From the NCBI GenBank assembly GCA_019095985.1, contig CM032663.1, forward strand, positions 36,848,422 through 36,912,421: 64,000 nucleotides of DNA. The letters run 5' to 3'. This DNA comes from Streblospio benedicti. Its lineage: Eukaryota; Annelida; Polychaeta; Spionida; Spionidae. The position numbers and the translations under genes are program-made. Below the pieces are notes generated by a model that had not been told where the DNA came from, did no database searches, and saw only the letters and a program-made list of their open reading frames with translations. Below, piece by piece: positions 1-11,300 of this stretch (positions are counted from its first letter, which is position 1; each line of letters opens with the position of its first letter).

Positions 1-2890
1 TATGAAGGAATCTGTTGTGTGAACATTTTCATTCATTCCCTCTCTTTACAAGCTTTATCTACTATATAAATCCACGACATTCAAAATGTATTTTTGCACA
101 AAAAACAGTCTTTGTACAAAGTCAAGTGCATACTTTTGCAATTGTCACCAAGGACGTTATAGCGGGTACAAGATTTAACGTGACTTGCATCCCCTATATT
201 ATAGCAATTGGAATGTTGTTTTGACTGCTGTACGATTGTCATAAGAGAGCAAGTCATAGGATTTTTTGCACCAATCACACGAGTGGCATAGGATGCACAG
301 GAGAATGTGTTAAATAGTAGATCAAGCATAGGACGGTGAGCCTACATCTATCACAGGACGAGCATACAAATTTAACAACATAAGACACTCTAAAACCATA
401 GTGGTTTTTAATCCAACAGGAAGTCGCGGGGAGAACATTTTCTACCCCACACATTTTATAACGGTTTTCGTATGGCGGTTTTTGCCATTTTTTAGTTTAG
501 CTACCTGGGTCGCTAGTCGCATTGTTTAGCCAAGAGTTTCACACCAACTCAAAAACCAGGCGAACAGTGGGGGAGAGTCGTGTTTAATGTTCTTTTTCAG
601 ATTACCACAGAGGCGTGACTTCCACGGGGGTGATGCTGCATCGGCGGAACACTGCGATTGTCTCGTCAGATTAGTGTGTTTGTTGTTGTTTTGCATGTGA
701 GTTCTCGTGCAACTGTGTCCCTCCTGTACAAGCGGAGTGATACACCCTCATGGGGACTGGGGTAGAGTGTGACAAAACAAAGAGTTAAAGTTTAGGCCAT
801 CCAGTGCGCAGGGATTATTGTATTGTATTGTATCAGTTTATTTCGCATAAAATGCATAGTAAAATATCACAGTCCATATCAAAGATTAGTTAAAAATTAG
901 TTGTAAAGCATATTTTAAAATAGATGTTTTCACCAATTTACATCCCTGTAAGGGTTAAAGTAGTTTTAATATTGCTTCTCACTGGATTAGGGTAGATAAT
1001 CCCCTTAGTCACACTCACCTTGCTCGTGTTCATCTTTCTTATTAAGCCCCTGGATAGGATTAGGGACCCAGTACGCTGTAGTACTGGATGACTTGAGCTA
1101 TTAGAGCTCACTTCTCTTTTAGACACTGGTCTGGCATTTTGGGGCTGGCAACCTTTCCTCTGTCACGGGGGAAAGGCTCTCATTCTTCATCCTCTTCGGG
1201 GCCTAGTCGGTGGCTAGGTCCCCTCGTCGTGCACGCCTCACGCTCGTGGGTGTGGTGGTGCTCTCGCTTATACGTGCGTCACGTGTCAGCATCAGTGCGA
1301 AGTTCCTTGTGTAGGCAGGGGCCCTTCGTGAAACCTGGTGGGATCACGGTCCATATAGAAGTGAAAGTTACTACTTCATCGTAGTGGTGACGGTCTCGTC
1401 CTTTCAAGTAACATAACAACGAGAAGTACGCGACGAAGCGGGTTCACTCCGCGAAGTGGACCCGCGTCAGCGGTGTTTAGGAAAGCGGCGCAGCACGTCT
1501 GCGCGTGCCCTGAGGCACACGCTAATCAATTTGTTCACAATATCAAATAAAGCATGATTTGTGCATTTTTAAAGTTGTATTTGCAATTAGATCATACAAA
1601 ATAATTTAGTCAAAACACAATAACATTTTTTGTTCAAATGGTTATACTACCGTTATATGGTTGAATCAATTACAAAATCACATAATGTTCATAAAAAATA
1701 TATTGAATGTACCAATTGTAGGTGAATTGTACAATTGGTTACAAGTTGCTAGTAAAGGAGTGTATTTTGCAATGATTTAATTTTAATACACATCTTCATT
1801 GATTACACTCATTCTGACAAGACATGAAAAATTATCGGAAAATTCAAAATTCATTATACGCTAATTTTCAATGTGGACTGTTTATACACACAAATATGAA
1901 TACCCGGTTTAGAATTAGTTTTCTACTATTATTTTAAGTTTTATGAGTAGTCTCCTCTAATTTGAAGGAGACGATGAGGACGACAAAGACGACCACGATG
2001 ACCATGACGACTAAGAAAACTACAATGACAATATGAAAAGTAGGAGAGGATACCAGTGTACATTTGAGACATAAGAAAGGTGAAATATATCATTTATATA
2101 CAACATAAATGCCAGATTTCTGCCTAGCATGTTAACAATGAAAAATGTTTTTCAACTTATCCAGAGATAATCAAGAAACCTGAAGGAAGGTAGGGGTAAC
2201 AAGTGACTAATTCTGAAAGAGGACATTTTTTTATAGTGCATCGACTATTCAGTATATCAATCACCGTGTGAGTAGAAAAGATTGGAGGGTTGCGGTCATT
2301 CACACACGGACTTTACCGGAATTACACGCGTACACTTTTTTCCACACGAACGTTACGTAACGATTGAACGCAGTGTATTTAAAAAGCTTAAAGAATTCAA
2401 CATTTACCTGAAAATGCAGATTCATGTATTGAAGAGTGCCGAAAGAAATAAAAACAGTGCATTATAAAGTGAATGCCTAAGAACTTTTTAAAAATCTGTA
2501 ATATACTTATTTAGAGTGTCTGAGTAAAACCTTCCTACACCTAAAACCAATACACACAGATTTTTACCATTGTAAGATTTCATAGTAAAAATGAATGTGC
2601 AGAGTGTAAAAGATTGGCTTTGAATTTTACCAAAATAGAATATACCATCTATTTCACATATACATGTTCGCTCTAATTTGTTCACGTGGGTAAAATACTA
2701 GACCATGGTCGCTATGTTTCCATAATCCTATTACGTATTTCACTACACATGACATCATATCATATTGTAGTGGACGCTAGATTTAATCATGTTGGTCAAA
2801 ACTTGATGGCCAATGAGCTAACAGTATTCTAATGCGGGCTTGATATCCACCCCACATTTAGAAATGAAGATTACACGTATCCTATATGAA
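1..2890. other. Non-coding stretch without a supported gene
   Basis: No reading frame here has convincing protein character; the longest open frames are short and low in complexity. Visible items are a TTGTA-type pentamer run near 820-835 next to a TTTATT motif, which resembles the tail of a minus-strand retroposon; a CpG-rich patch at about 1140-1510 with a short hairpin at 1438-1467; and a GAC/GAT-rich tract near 1970-2015. Confidence 0.5.
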
Positions 2891-2897
2891 TGTGTTA

Positions 2898-3809
2898 TCA
2901 CGATTGAGAATTTCTCATGCTCAGATCCACCGGCTCCTTGCAGTAGCTAGCTTCATGTTGATTAGCCCCTTCTCTGAGGGTAAAAATATCCATGACACTA
3001 CCATGAGCCTCCCTAACGCTGCCATCGACTGGTACATGTACATGTTCCTCAATGTCAAATTCTCTATTTGAAGTCGCCCCCTGGACCGGTGTGTTGGGAT
3101 GGTCTGTCCAGGCCACTGAGGGATGAACATCCTCCAGGAGGTGATCAGGTGGCAGACAGTGCTGGGCTTTTTGCTTTTGCTGCTGTTGCTGCTCCCGATT
3201 CTGCTGTTGAGGATTCTTCTGGTGTTGAGTTTGCTCATGGCGAAGTTGCTGTTGCTGCTGTTGTTGTTTATGGTGCTGCTGCCGCTTCTGTTCTTGTTGC
3301 TGCTGGTGCTGGCGCAATCGGTGCAGTTGCTGCTGGCAATACTGCTGATAATACTCATCCCACGGCTGTTCTGATTGCGTCGGTTCCTGCTGCTGCCGAT
3401 GTTGATGTTGCGTCTGAAGCTCCATTTGATGAACGCCACTCCTTGAATGCTCCAGAGTTTTCTTTGTTTCACTATTCAAACGCAGATTCTGAACCCGATG
3501 CTTTTGCTTCTGCTCCTCCTGCATTGCCTGCTTGTACTGTTGCAGAGCATCTGTACTTGCATCACGCATGATAGGCAAATGGTTCACAAGTCCGGGTCGT
3601 TTAACGGAGGCATATTGATGCCCCCTGAGTTGCCATTCATCTGTAATATGCATTTTCAAAAATGGTGAAAGAAGTTGGCTATTGTCTGCTGTTTGCTCAG
3701 TTCGTGAGTGGCCGCTCTCACCATATGACTGTGGTGCCATGGGCCCGTGTATTAAACTGATCATCTGCGGCTGGGACCTCCCCCCGGAAGGCGAGGGTGG
3801 TCGAGACAT
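2898..3809 (-). CDS. Glutamine-rich protein with C-terminal CtBP-binding motif
   Basis: An open frame of 303 residues. The N-terminus is Ser/Pro/Gly-rich (MSRPPSPSGGRSQP). Residues about 85-225 are glutamine- and histidine-rich with several poly-Q runs and a likely coiled coil. The last residues read KEPVDLSMRNSQS; PVDLS matches the PxDLS motif by which many transcriptional repressors bind the corepressor CtBP. No DNA-binding domain is visible, so this may be the last exon of a larger transcription factor or cofactor. The start is the first ATG. An AG at about 3869-3870 could be an acceptor for an upstream exon, and the frame is closed by a stop further upstream. A low-complexity frame could be spurious, but 303 codons without a stop and a classical C-terminal motif argue that it is real. 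I do not recognise the family. Confidence 0.6.
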   Translation of the reverse strand: MSRPPSPSGGRSQPQMISLIHGPMAPQSYGESGHSRTEQTADNSQLLSPFLKMHITDEWQLRGHQYASVKRPGLVNHLPIMRDASTDALQQYKQAMQEEQKQKHRVQNLRLNSETKKTLEHSRSGVHQMELQTQHQHRQQQEPTQSEQPWDEYYQQYCQQQLHRLRQHQQQQEQKRQQHHKQQQQQQQLRHEQTQHQKNPQQQNREQQQQQKQKAQHCLPPDHLLEDVHPSVAWTDHPNTPVQGATSNREFDIEEHVHVPVDGSVREAHGSVMDIFTLREGANQHEASYCKEPVDLSMRNSQS

Positions 3810-4498
3810 TGCGATGATAGGAGATCGGCACAGAGGTGATGCTTGAAGACGATGCCTCGCTAATTGATAAATAATGTTTCAGCTTCACACTCCTTAGGTG
3901 TAGATTGTTTCACTTGCCGATCCAGAGTTTACTGATGGGTACTGAATGTTCTCAGACCTTTTACACTTGAGGAAGATTAGTGTATGCTAAACGACTTTAA
4001 AATGCCCTACATTAGGAGCTGGAGTAACATCATTTGATAAAGTGTCATATTGTAGCTGGTAGGTAAATCCACTTTGAGAGCAGAAAGTCTTTAGAGCTTT
4101 CTAATGATGCAAAAGAATTTAACGTATCCTGTGCATAATCATTAATAGAAGCGTTGCAGTAAAATCACAAATGGTCCCCACATCAGCTAAAATCACCAAT
4201 GTGTGATGCAAGAATGACTTTATACTCGGCGATTCATTCCTGGTTATGAAAGTTTTTGTTGTGCTTAATCAAAACATGCGCGAATTGTTCTTTCATGCAA
4301 TTTCGCTCTCAAGCATTACTGTTGTATTTTCCCGTGACATGTCATTCTAATTTTTACATGGAGCAGCACAAAATTTGAAGAAACTTTGTAAGTTTATACA
4401 TTTGTCAGCCTGCTTGCCACTTGTCATCCTAATCCATTTCCGTGTCACTAATCATTTGAAAAGTTATTCACGCCATCATTGCACTGGAAATATGACGT
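3810..4498. other. Intergenic DNA, nothing recognised
   Basis: AT-rich sequence upstream of the glutamine-rich gene. It should contain that gene's promoter or 5' exon, but no motif can be pointed to. No repeats or frames stand out. Confidence 0.4.
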
Positions 4499-4766
4499 GT
4501 GAAAGAGATTCGTGGTTATGGTCAGCATTGTAATCAATTGTGCTTAATAGTCGTGAAGAGAGGCACGGGCTATACCATCAGCCCCAGAAACTTCAAAATT
4601 GTGGCGCGTGAGGACTTAGAAATCCGTAGAAAGATCAGAGAAGCCGTGGAAATCCGTGTACGGAGCCTTGAGATGAACCGAGACACCGGTTACGACCTGC
4701 CCCCCGTTTTTCTGCCACTGCTGTCGTGTGACTGCCGCCGCCATGGCGGTCACATGACCAACTAAG
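4499..4766 (+). mobile_element. Penelope-like retroelement, C-terminal relic
   Basis: The translated end reads FKIVAREDLEIRRKIREAVE, then a short stretch with MNRDTGYDLPPVFLPLL. This is the usual end of Penelope-like element proteins after the GIY-YIG nuclease: a basic helix, then a conserved LNRDxGxxLP-type segment and a hydrophobic tail. Only about 85 codons remain and the reverse transcriptase is absent. After the inserted element at 4768-5753, the 3' tail seems to resume at about 5761 with a CCTGAAGAAGCTC stretch of the kind often found downstream of such frames. Family assignment is from motif memory. Confidence 0.55.
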
Positions 4767-4767
4767 G

Positions 4768-5753
4768 GGCAAAACCCACAGCAACGGATGCTCGCCGTAC
4801 GGCTGCCATACGGCAAATCTGCCGTACGGCGGTTAAAAACCCAGAGTGACGGATAATATTATTTGACGTACGGCTGCCGTACGGCTATGGAATTACTGAA
4901 AGTACTGACACGATCAGTATACTGATTTTCTGTTCACAATATCACTCCTAAAATGCCGAAGATTGCTAGGCGTAAACGTGATTTAAGATTATCTGAGTTT
5001 AAATTGAAGCACAAAATATCATTGTAAAATAAGTTTGAAACACGGCATTCAATCAACTTAATAACTGCATAACTAGTAAATGATTATTTACAGGTGTGCT
5101 AAGGTGTGCTAAGGTGATTTGTCGTAAGGCTATATTTGATAACAATCCGTCAGTATGGGTTTTACCCAATAGAAAAGTTACTAAATCATTCAGTAACCCA
5201 TTATTTTTTATGCCGTTTCACGCCGTAAGCTCGTATCGTAGGCGATCGAGAAATATGCCGTACGGCAGAATTTCATTGTGGGTTTTACCTTATGTAAGGG
5301 ACCATTCAGTATTTGTGACAGGGTGGGGTAGGAGGATTTTCCAAAATTGCTGTGAAAAAATTAATAGCCCCCCTCAAACCTCTGTGAAAAAATTGGTACC
5401 CCCCTCAATTTCATGTGACAAAAATTGATGACCCACCACCCACCCCCACCCACCCGACCCCAAACAGTTAATGCATTCACTGTCGGTTAACTAAAATCCT
5501 ATTTGATGGATATCTATAATGTAAAAAACAGTAAATTTTAGTACAGAATCCTAAAAAAATAGGGATAAATTTTATGTGAAAAAATTGATAGCCCCCCTCC
5601 AAACATTGTGACAAAAGTTCATGGCCCGTCGTAAAATCCTCCTACCCCACCCTGTCATAAATACTGAATGGTCCCTAAAATGCATTGGAGCAATTCGCAC
5701 GAAGTTGACGTACGGCTCCCGTACGGCTGCCGTACGTCGCTGTGGGTTTTGCC
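4768..5753. mobile_element. TIR element with 7-bp target duplication
   Basis: The ends are perfect inverted repeats of GGCAAAACCCACAGC, flanked on both sides by ACTAAGG (4761-4767 and 5754-5760), a 7-bp target-site duplication. Subterminal sequence on both sides holds repeated copies of the palindrome GCCGTACGGC (about 4795-4885, near 5255 and 5705-5740). No transposase frame is visible, so it is non-autonomous. It sits inside the Penelope-like relic and contains another element at 5298-5675. Confidence 0.8.
5298..5675. mobile_element. PIF/Harbinger-like MITE nested in a TIR element
   Basis: Inverted repeats of about 43 bp begin GGGACCATTCAG at both ends and are flanked by TAA (5295-5297 and 5676-5678). 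A 3-bp TAA/TTA target duplication is typical of PIF/Harbinger elements. The interior is C/G-skewed with tracts of CCCCCC and no coding capacity. Its 378-bp length nearly equals the MITE at 36565-36941. Confidence 0.75.
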
Positions 5754-5760
5754 ACTAAGG

Positions 5761-6249
5761 ACTGTCATTCGGCCTGAAGAAGCTCTTGCGATAAGAGCGA
5801 AAGTCTCGCCAAAATGTGAGTCCCAATGGTTTCTGTCGGTATCTTAAAATTCTTGTAGGCCTATATATCATGAATGAAGAAACCCAAGATGAGAGAAGTG
5901 TTCATTCTTTGATTTTGCCTGATGTTACTACAAAAATCAGCAGACAAAGAATCCCATAGCCTCCTGTTGAGCAATTTTCGTTTGAGAACATCAGCTGCAT
6001 CTTGCCTGACATAAGGGTTTTGTGATGTAGCTAGCATGGTATACAAGTGGGGAATAAGTGAAGAATCTTTATATAAATATTGTTCTTGTTAAATGCTAAC
6101 GATATCTTCAAGAATAATGCTGCCCCAACAACGCAGCGAAATTTTCAAGATCCATTACCACATACTGTGAGTATGATGGCCAATGCTCCTCCATGCGAGA
6201 TTATAAGCACATAATGAGCATGACTTAATATTGGGAATAAAGAAATTGC
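5761..6249. other. Probable Penelope-like 3' tail, then non-coding DNA
   Basis: The segment to about 5812 (GGCCTGAAGAAGCTC and GCGAAAGTCTCGCC) resembles the tail downstream of Penelope-like frames and would be continuous with 4499-4766 once the insertion is removed. From about 5813 to 6249 nothing is recognised. Confidence 0.4.
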
Positions 6250-6635
6250 TGACAGTTTATTACATTTTTGCTACCTCTAATTCTTGTTGTTTTGTTGGAA
6301 TTCGATGTTTCGCTTGAGTAATGCCTGGGATACCTCCTTCCCCCTCCTCTGGTTCAGGGTCGATTTTCTCTGGCGGATCTTGATAGCTCCTAGTACTTGT
6401 CTTCTTATGTTTTTGTCTTCTTTTCCGAGTTTCCTGTGGCATTCGATGTTACATATGTATCTAGTGTTCATGAGATGGTCAGTGACGGGTGAATTTGTGA
6501 TGTTTAATATCTGTGTGTTTTTTGAATCTCGTTTTAACTGTCTTTTTGTTTCTCCAATGTATTTTTCCTACACTTACACGTTATCTCAAATACCACTCAG
6601 CACGGATCTTCCCTTACTTCACGTGAACTAAGGAT
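6250..6635 (-). mobile_element. Penelope-like GIY-YIG endonuclease relic
   Basis: Reading the minus strand gives VFEITCKCRK followed closely by YIGETKRQLK, the GIY-YIG nuclease signature of Penelope-like elements, then a stretch with LGAIKIRQRKSTLNQRRGKE that corresponds to the conserved C-terminus. The frame is broken in at least two places and no reverse transcriptase is seen, so it is a dead fragment. It lies in opposite orientation to the relic at 4499-4766. Confidence 0.65.
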
Positions 6636-6639
6636 TGTG

Positions 6640-7229
6640 TTAGAGCGTTGGTCGGTTAAAGTGTTTACACCATTTAAAAAGTATTCTTTTTACGTAGTTT
6701 CTCTGATGAGCCTGGGATGTTGGAGACGTCTGTCTGGAATGTTGTGCTGGTGTTACTCCTTTCTTTCTTAGTTGTTGTTCTTCCTTTCTTCTTCGGAATT
6801 GCAATTGTCCACATCTTGTAAGCATTTATATCGAAGTGTTAATCTATCATAGGAGTGATATTTGTAGACTTTTAGCAGTGAGTAGCTGACATGTGTATTG
6901 AACCTATCGATTTAATCATTAAAACAATATCATGTTGCAATTACTTTAACGTTATTTTTATTTATCCTGTAGTATGTGTATATCAATAGGGAGTCGTTGT
7001 TTTAAGCTGCAGGTGTGCTTATGGGTACACCCTTCTTATTGTTAACATTATACATTGAGGAATTGATTGCACATTACATAGTCAAAACGCAAACGTGATT
7101 TGATGCATATGAAACTCTTATGTAAATATGCGTATTTCTAGTAACCCTGGGGTGCATACAGCACATCACATTAGCATATACATTACATATCACTCATATT
7201 AGCGATCATTCACCTGTCCTGTACCTATT
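6640..7229. other. Non-coding, nothing recognised
   Basis: AT-rich DNA without a convincing frame. The short minus-strand frame at 6640-6825 has no recognisable domain. Confidence 0.35.
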
Positions 7230-7350
7230 TACATGTATGTACCACTGAGAAGTGTGCAATCTCATCTCACCAACAGACCCGACCGGGAATCGAATCTACC
7301 ACCTTCTGGTCACCAGTTCAATTCCCTATCCATTCAGCCACGGAAGCACA
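7230..7350 (-). repeat. tRNA-derived SINE
   Basis: On the minus strand the sequence has a box-A-like TGGCTGAATGGATAGGG and, about 40 bases later, a box-B-like GATTCGATTCCCGG: the spacing and wording of an internal RNA polymerase III promoter derived from a tRNA. It does not fold as an intact tRNA, since the acceptor stem is lost. Length of the non-tRNA tail is unclear. Confidence 0.6.
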
Positions 7351-8270
7351 GACACACTCGTAGATATGCTTGTATTTATGTACACCCCTGTATATTATCT
7401 AATTCATTGTCAGTTGTACATGTAATATTATTTTGTAAATGTGCATTGTTGAATTACCATTTTATGAGTGATTTCTGTTCAATAGTTTCCATAATACCAG
7501 CTATATTATTTAGACTTAAACAATATTGATAATGCCATTTAATTATTGCACATATAGTAGTAAATGTGGGTAGCACATGGCATTTGATATGAGATATACA
7601 CCGTGCTATTATACATACTATCACAATGCAAGAGCATATATCAAATGACATAAGAATAATGTATTAATATCTCTATTGGCGTATATGCTGCCAAATTATG
7701 TTCAAATGTATATGTAACATTATGAAATTTTAAACAAAAAAAGCAGAAAAACAAAAACAAAACAAAAAACTACCGAAAACCAAATAGGTGTAAAATATAT
7801 TTATGGAGCAAAACCACCAATTGTTATTGTTTTACAATGTGTCTCAAGAGACACACATATTGACAGTTACTGGCTGTCGTTGCATCTAGGCCATTTCACT
7901 ATCATAACAGGGGTTCATTCACAAGGTCACCCGGTCAATATATTTTTATTAATGATCTCTTACAAGGTTGGTTTATATTCTACCATGACGATGTGATTGT
8001 GAAGTGATTAGCAAGAAGATGCTCGTCACAAAGGTATGCTTGATATCAGTTCAAGTCTGTCAGTTGTTAAATAAGTAATAAAATTTTATAGTACACATGC
8101 ACCTCAAAGAAGGCCAATCTATCATGTGCATTTAGCCGCTTTTATCGTCCATTGGTTTATTGATTTTTAGGCGGGAATCCCCAAGTTGAGCTGTAACAAT
8201 CTCTGCTCACATAAAAATACTATGCAATGCATGGCAATCGATTTTGAGAGAATGTTGTGTGGATAAGGAT
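7351..8270. other. Non-coding, nothing recognised
   Basis: AT-rich sequence 5' of the transporter gene; it may hold its promoter. No motif can be assigned. Confidence 0.35.
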
Positions 8271-8357
8271 ATGAAAAGGATATTTTTGGCTGTGTGAGTG
8301 TATGTTGTGATAACAATTAACATACCAGTAGGGCATAGTAACTTGATAATACCCAGA

Positions 8358-11300
8358 ATGGGATCGTTCAAAAAGGATACGGCGTATTCATGGGTGATTC
8401 TGTTTGCAGCACTGGTTACAAATGTGATCAATGGAGGAGCCTTTGTTTGTAGGTACATCATGTTTTGGCTTCATAAGCTTGCAATACTTTATAGTCATAC
8501 TAAGGGAACAATCATAAATAAGGATACCGGGGAGGGGTGGGGTGGGGGTCCTCAATATTTTTGGGGCTCGAGAAAAAAGTTAACCCCCGGCCCTCATCAA
8601 CATTTTAAAAAGTTGAGTGAACCCCTCCCCATGAAGCAAAAGCCCTCTACACATTTATTGCATTTTTTGACAATTGCTGAAAGCAAATATTTGAAAAAAT
8701 AGACCGTAGCGTGATAACAAAGTTCAGCGACCACCCCAAAAGTAATCAGAAAAGTTGGACGACACCCCCCCTCCCCCTTTTGGATTTCCCTCAGGTATCA
8801 TTATTTATGATCGTTCCCTTCGGGGGCGGTCTCATGAGGTCAAGTGGTCTGATTACCGAGGTCGTATAAATCAGATTTTCAAATGTATCATCGACGACGA
8901 CCACGACCACGACCATGATGACCACAACGACCACAGCAACATCTAACAAACTAAACAACTGATTCTGGCAGTAGTCTTACATAAAGTGTTTTATTGTGTT
9001 GTATCTGCAGTTGGTTCTCAGCTGCTTGTGGAATGGTACACCACATTCAATGCTTCCAAGGCCGCCACCGCCTGGGTCGTCTCCATTCTGAATGGTACCG
9101 CATCCATTTCAGGTACTGTGCACGTGGACTAGCAAATCCATGATTTAAAAAAACGGGAGCTCTACTTTGGGTGCCTTTCTTAAAAAGCAATTTGAAATGC
9201 ATGATCTGAAACGAACTGCATTGGCAGAAAACGTCACTGTATGTTATCACTATTTCCTGCCCATGAATTGTATCATAATAGGAAAACAAGTGATTATAAT
9301 ATTCCATTTGATTTTTTTATTATTATATATAGTATAATAAACATTTAAAATATGAAAATTGGTTATCTAGCCTTTATAATCTCAAAGGTTGGCAAATACT
9401 TAAGTCACCGCTGATTCCACGGTAGAGTCGTGTACACAAAATATGTCATAACAGGAAAACTGTATTGATTAAGAAAGATTGATTTGAAAACATATTGTTC
9501 GTCATTGTATAGTATTTGATACATTGAAAAGCTGAAAATTGAATGTTTTTCCTTCATGACGTTTCTCGTCCCCGCCCCCTTAACAAGAACATTTTTTTTT
9601 GCTTCACTGAATGCTATTTTACAAGTACAATCAAATCTCAATCGCCTTGTTATATTTTCAAAGTCATCTATCATCTAAAAAAAAACAATCTCATATCTTA
9701 AAAACACTCTTTAGGTCTGCTATCATTGGTGTAGGAAGATACTTCGCCTAAGAATCGTGTGTAAGAGGGTGAAGGTTAGAGAGAAACCACAAATATCTAT
9801 CTTAAAAACACTCTTTAGGTCTGCTATCATTGGTGTAGAATCGTGTGTAAGAGGGTGAAGGTTAGAGAGAAACCACAAATATCTATTCTAAAAAGCAGAC
9901 TTCCCCCAGGTATGCTGGCAGGAAGCTTGGTGATGCGCTATGACTGCCGCAGAGTGCTATTTGCGGGCACTCTCATCAGGACAGTCGCTTTTGTCATGTA
10001 TGCGTTTGCACAGAACTTATGGACGTTGTATATTCTGGCTTTTGTAGCAGGTAAATATTGACACTGTATTACAATTTACAAACTCACAGGCTCATCATTG
10101 GCCAATTGAAAAATTATAAAAGGTTTTATGTAATATTATATCAATATATGACCATTAGGCATTGGGGACAAGGAAAAGATTTTACAAATTTTTCCTTACC
10201 TCTTTTGCTCACCACTTGTATATTGTTCTTGTATACACAAGAATGAATTATGAACTATTCTCATTTGTTCCTTCAAACATTTAAATGTTAATGTGATTTT
10301 AGATATAAGTGTGTAGAAAACGTACCCTTTTAGAATGCACACATAGAATATATAGAATTTTCTAGGCTGCCTGTTCCCTAAAATCTTCGTATTTGATGTC
10401 TATAGAAAAGTTAAAAAGCTATTTTCCTTTTGACAAGGTGTGGCTTCCATATAGGTTCAAGGTCGAAAACAAGACTTTTTATTTGAAAAAGCCATCTCTA
10501 TAATTTTATCAGACCAGTCAATCAACATGACCTGGTCTTAACATTTATGCTCATTGTATTAATATGACACATATTCCTCCACAAAAGCATCAGTATGTAA
10601 ATAAATGTATTTTATGTATTTATAAATGGTAAAGCTACTGCAAAATAATGTGTACTGTATGTATCTATATAGTATAATAATGATATCTATGATAACCACA
10701 TAGCCTAAATTTTTAAAACCTACCGGCATATGAAATTATATTTAGTTCAAATTATGTTATCGAAAGCTTCAAAATGGTATGAACGTTGACTATTAGGGCT
10801 CCACGATTAAAAAGCCTTAAACAAACTATTCGCATCGTTTTAACATGATCATTTTGCATTGACAGGGTTTGGTGGAAGTCTAATGAATACTCCACCCATA
10901 GTAGTAATATACTATTATTTTGACAAGCACAAGTCTCTAGCATCTGGAATATCACTGATGGGTCACAGTTTTGCTTCTCTCACAATCGTAGCCTTACTAC
11001 GTGTCTCCATAGATCACTATGGCTGGAGAGGAGCTATGCTTATCTTGGCTGGAGTAAACCTCCAAGGGTGCGTTACGTCCATGCTAATGATACCTACTCC
11101 AGCCGAAAAGGAACAGAAGCCTCAAAGCCTGAAGGAACGGTTCAGTATCTCTCTCCTTAGTGACTGGAATTATGTGCTGAACATTATCATCTGCGCATTG
11201 GGTTCAGGGCAAATCTCTATCATCTACAATCTTTCCACATCCAGAGGAGTATTCAAAGGCAAGTGAAGCGTTAAAACACTGTAAGTTGTAACCCTAAAAA

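Noticed and set aside
3068-3571. Plus-strand Ala/Leu-rich frames
   Set aside because: Shadows of the CAG-rich glutamine-coding minus strand.
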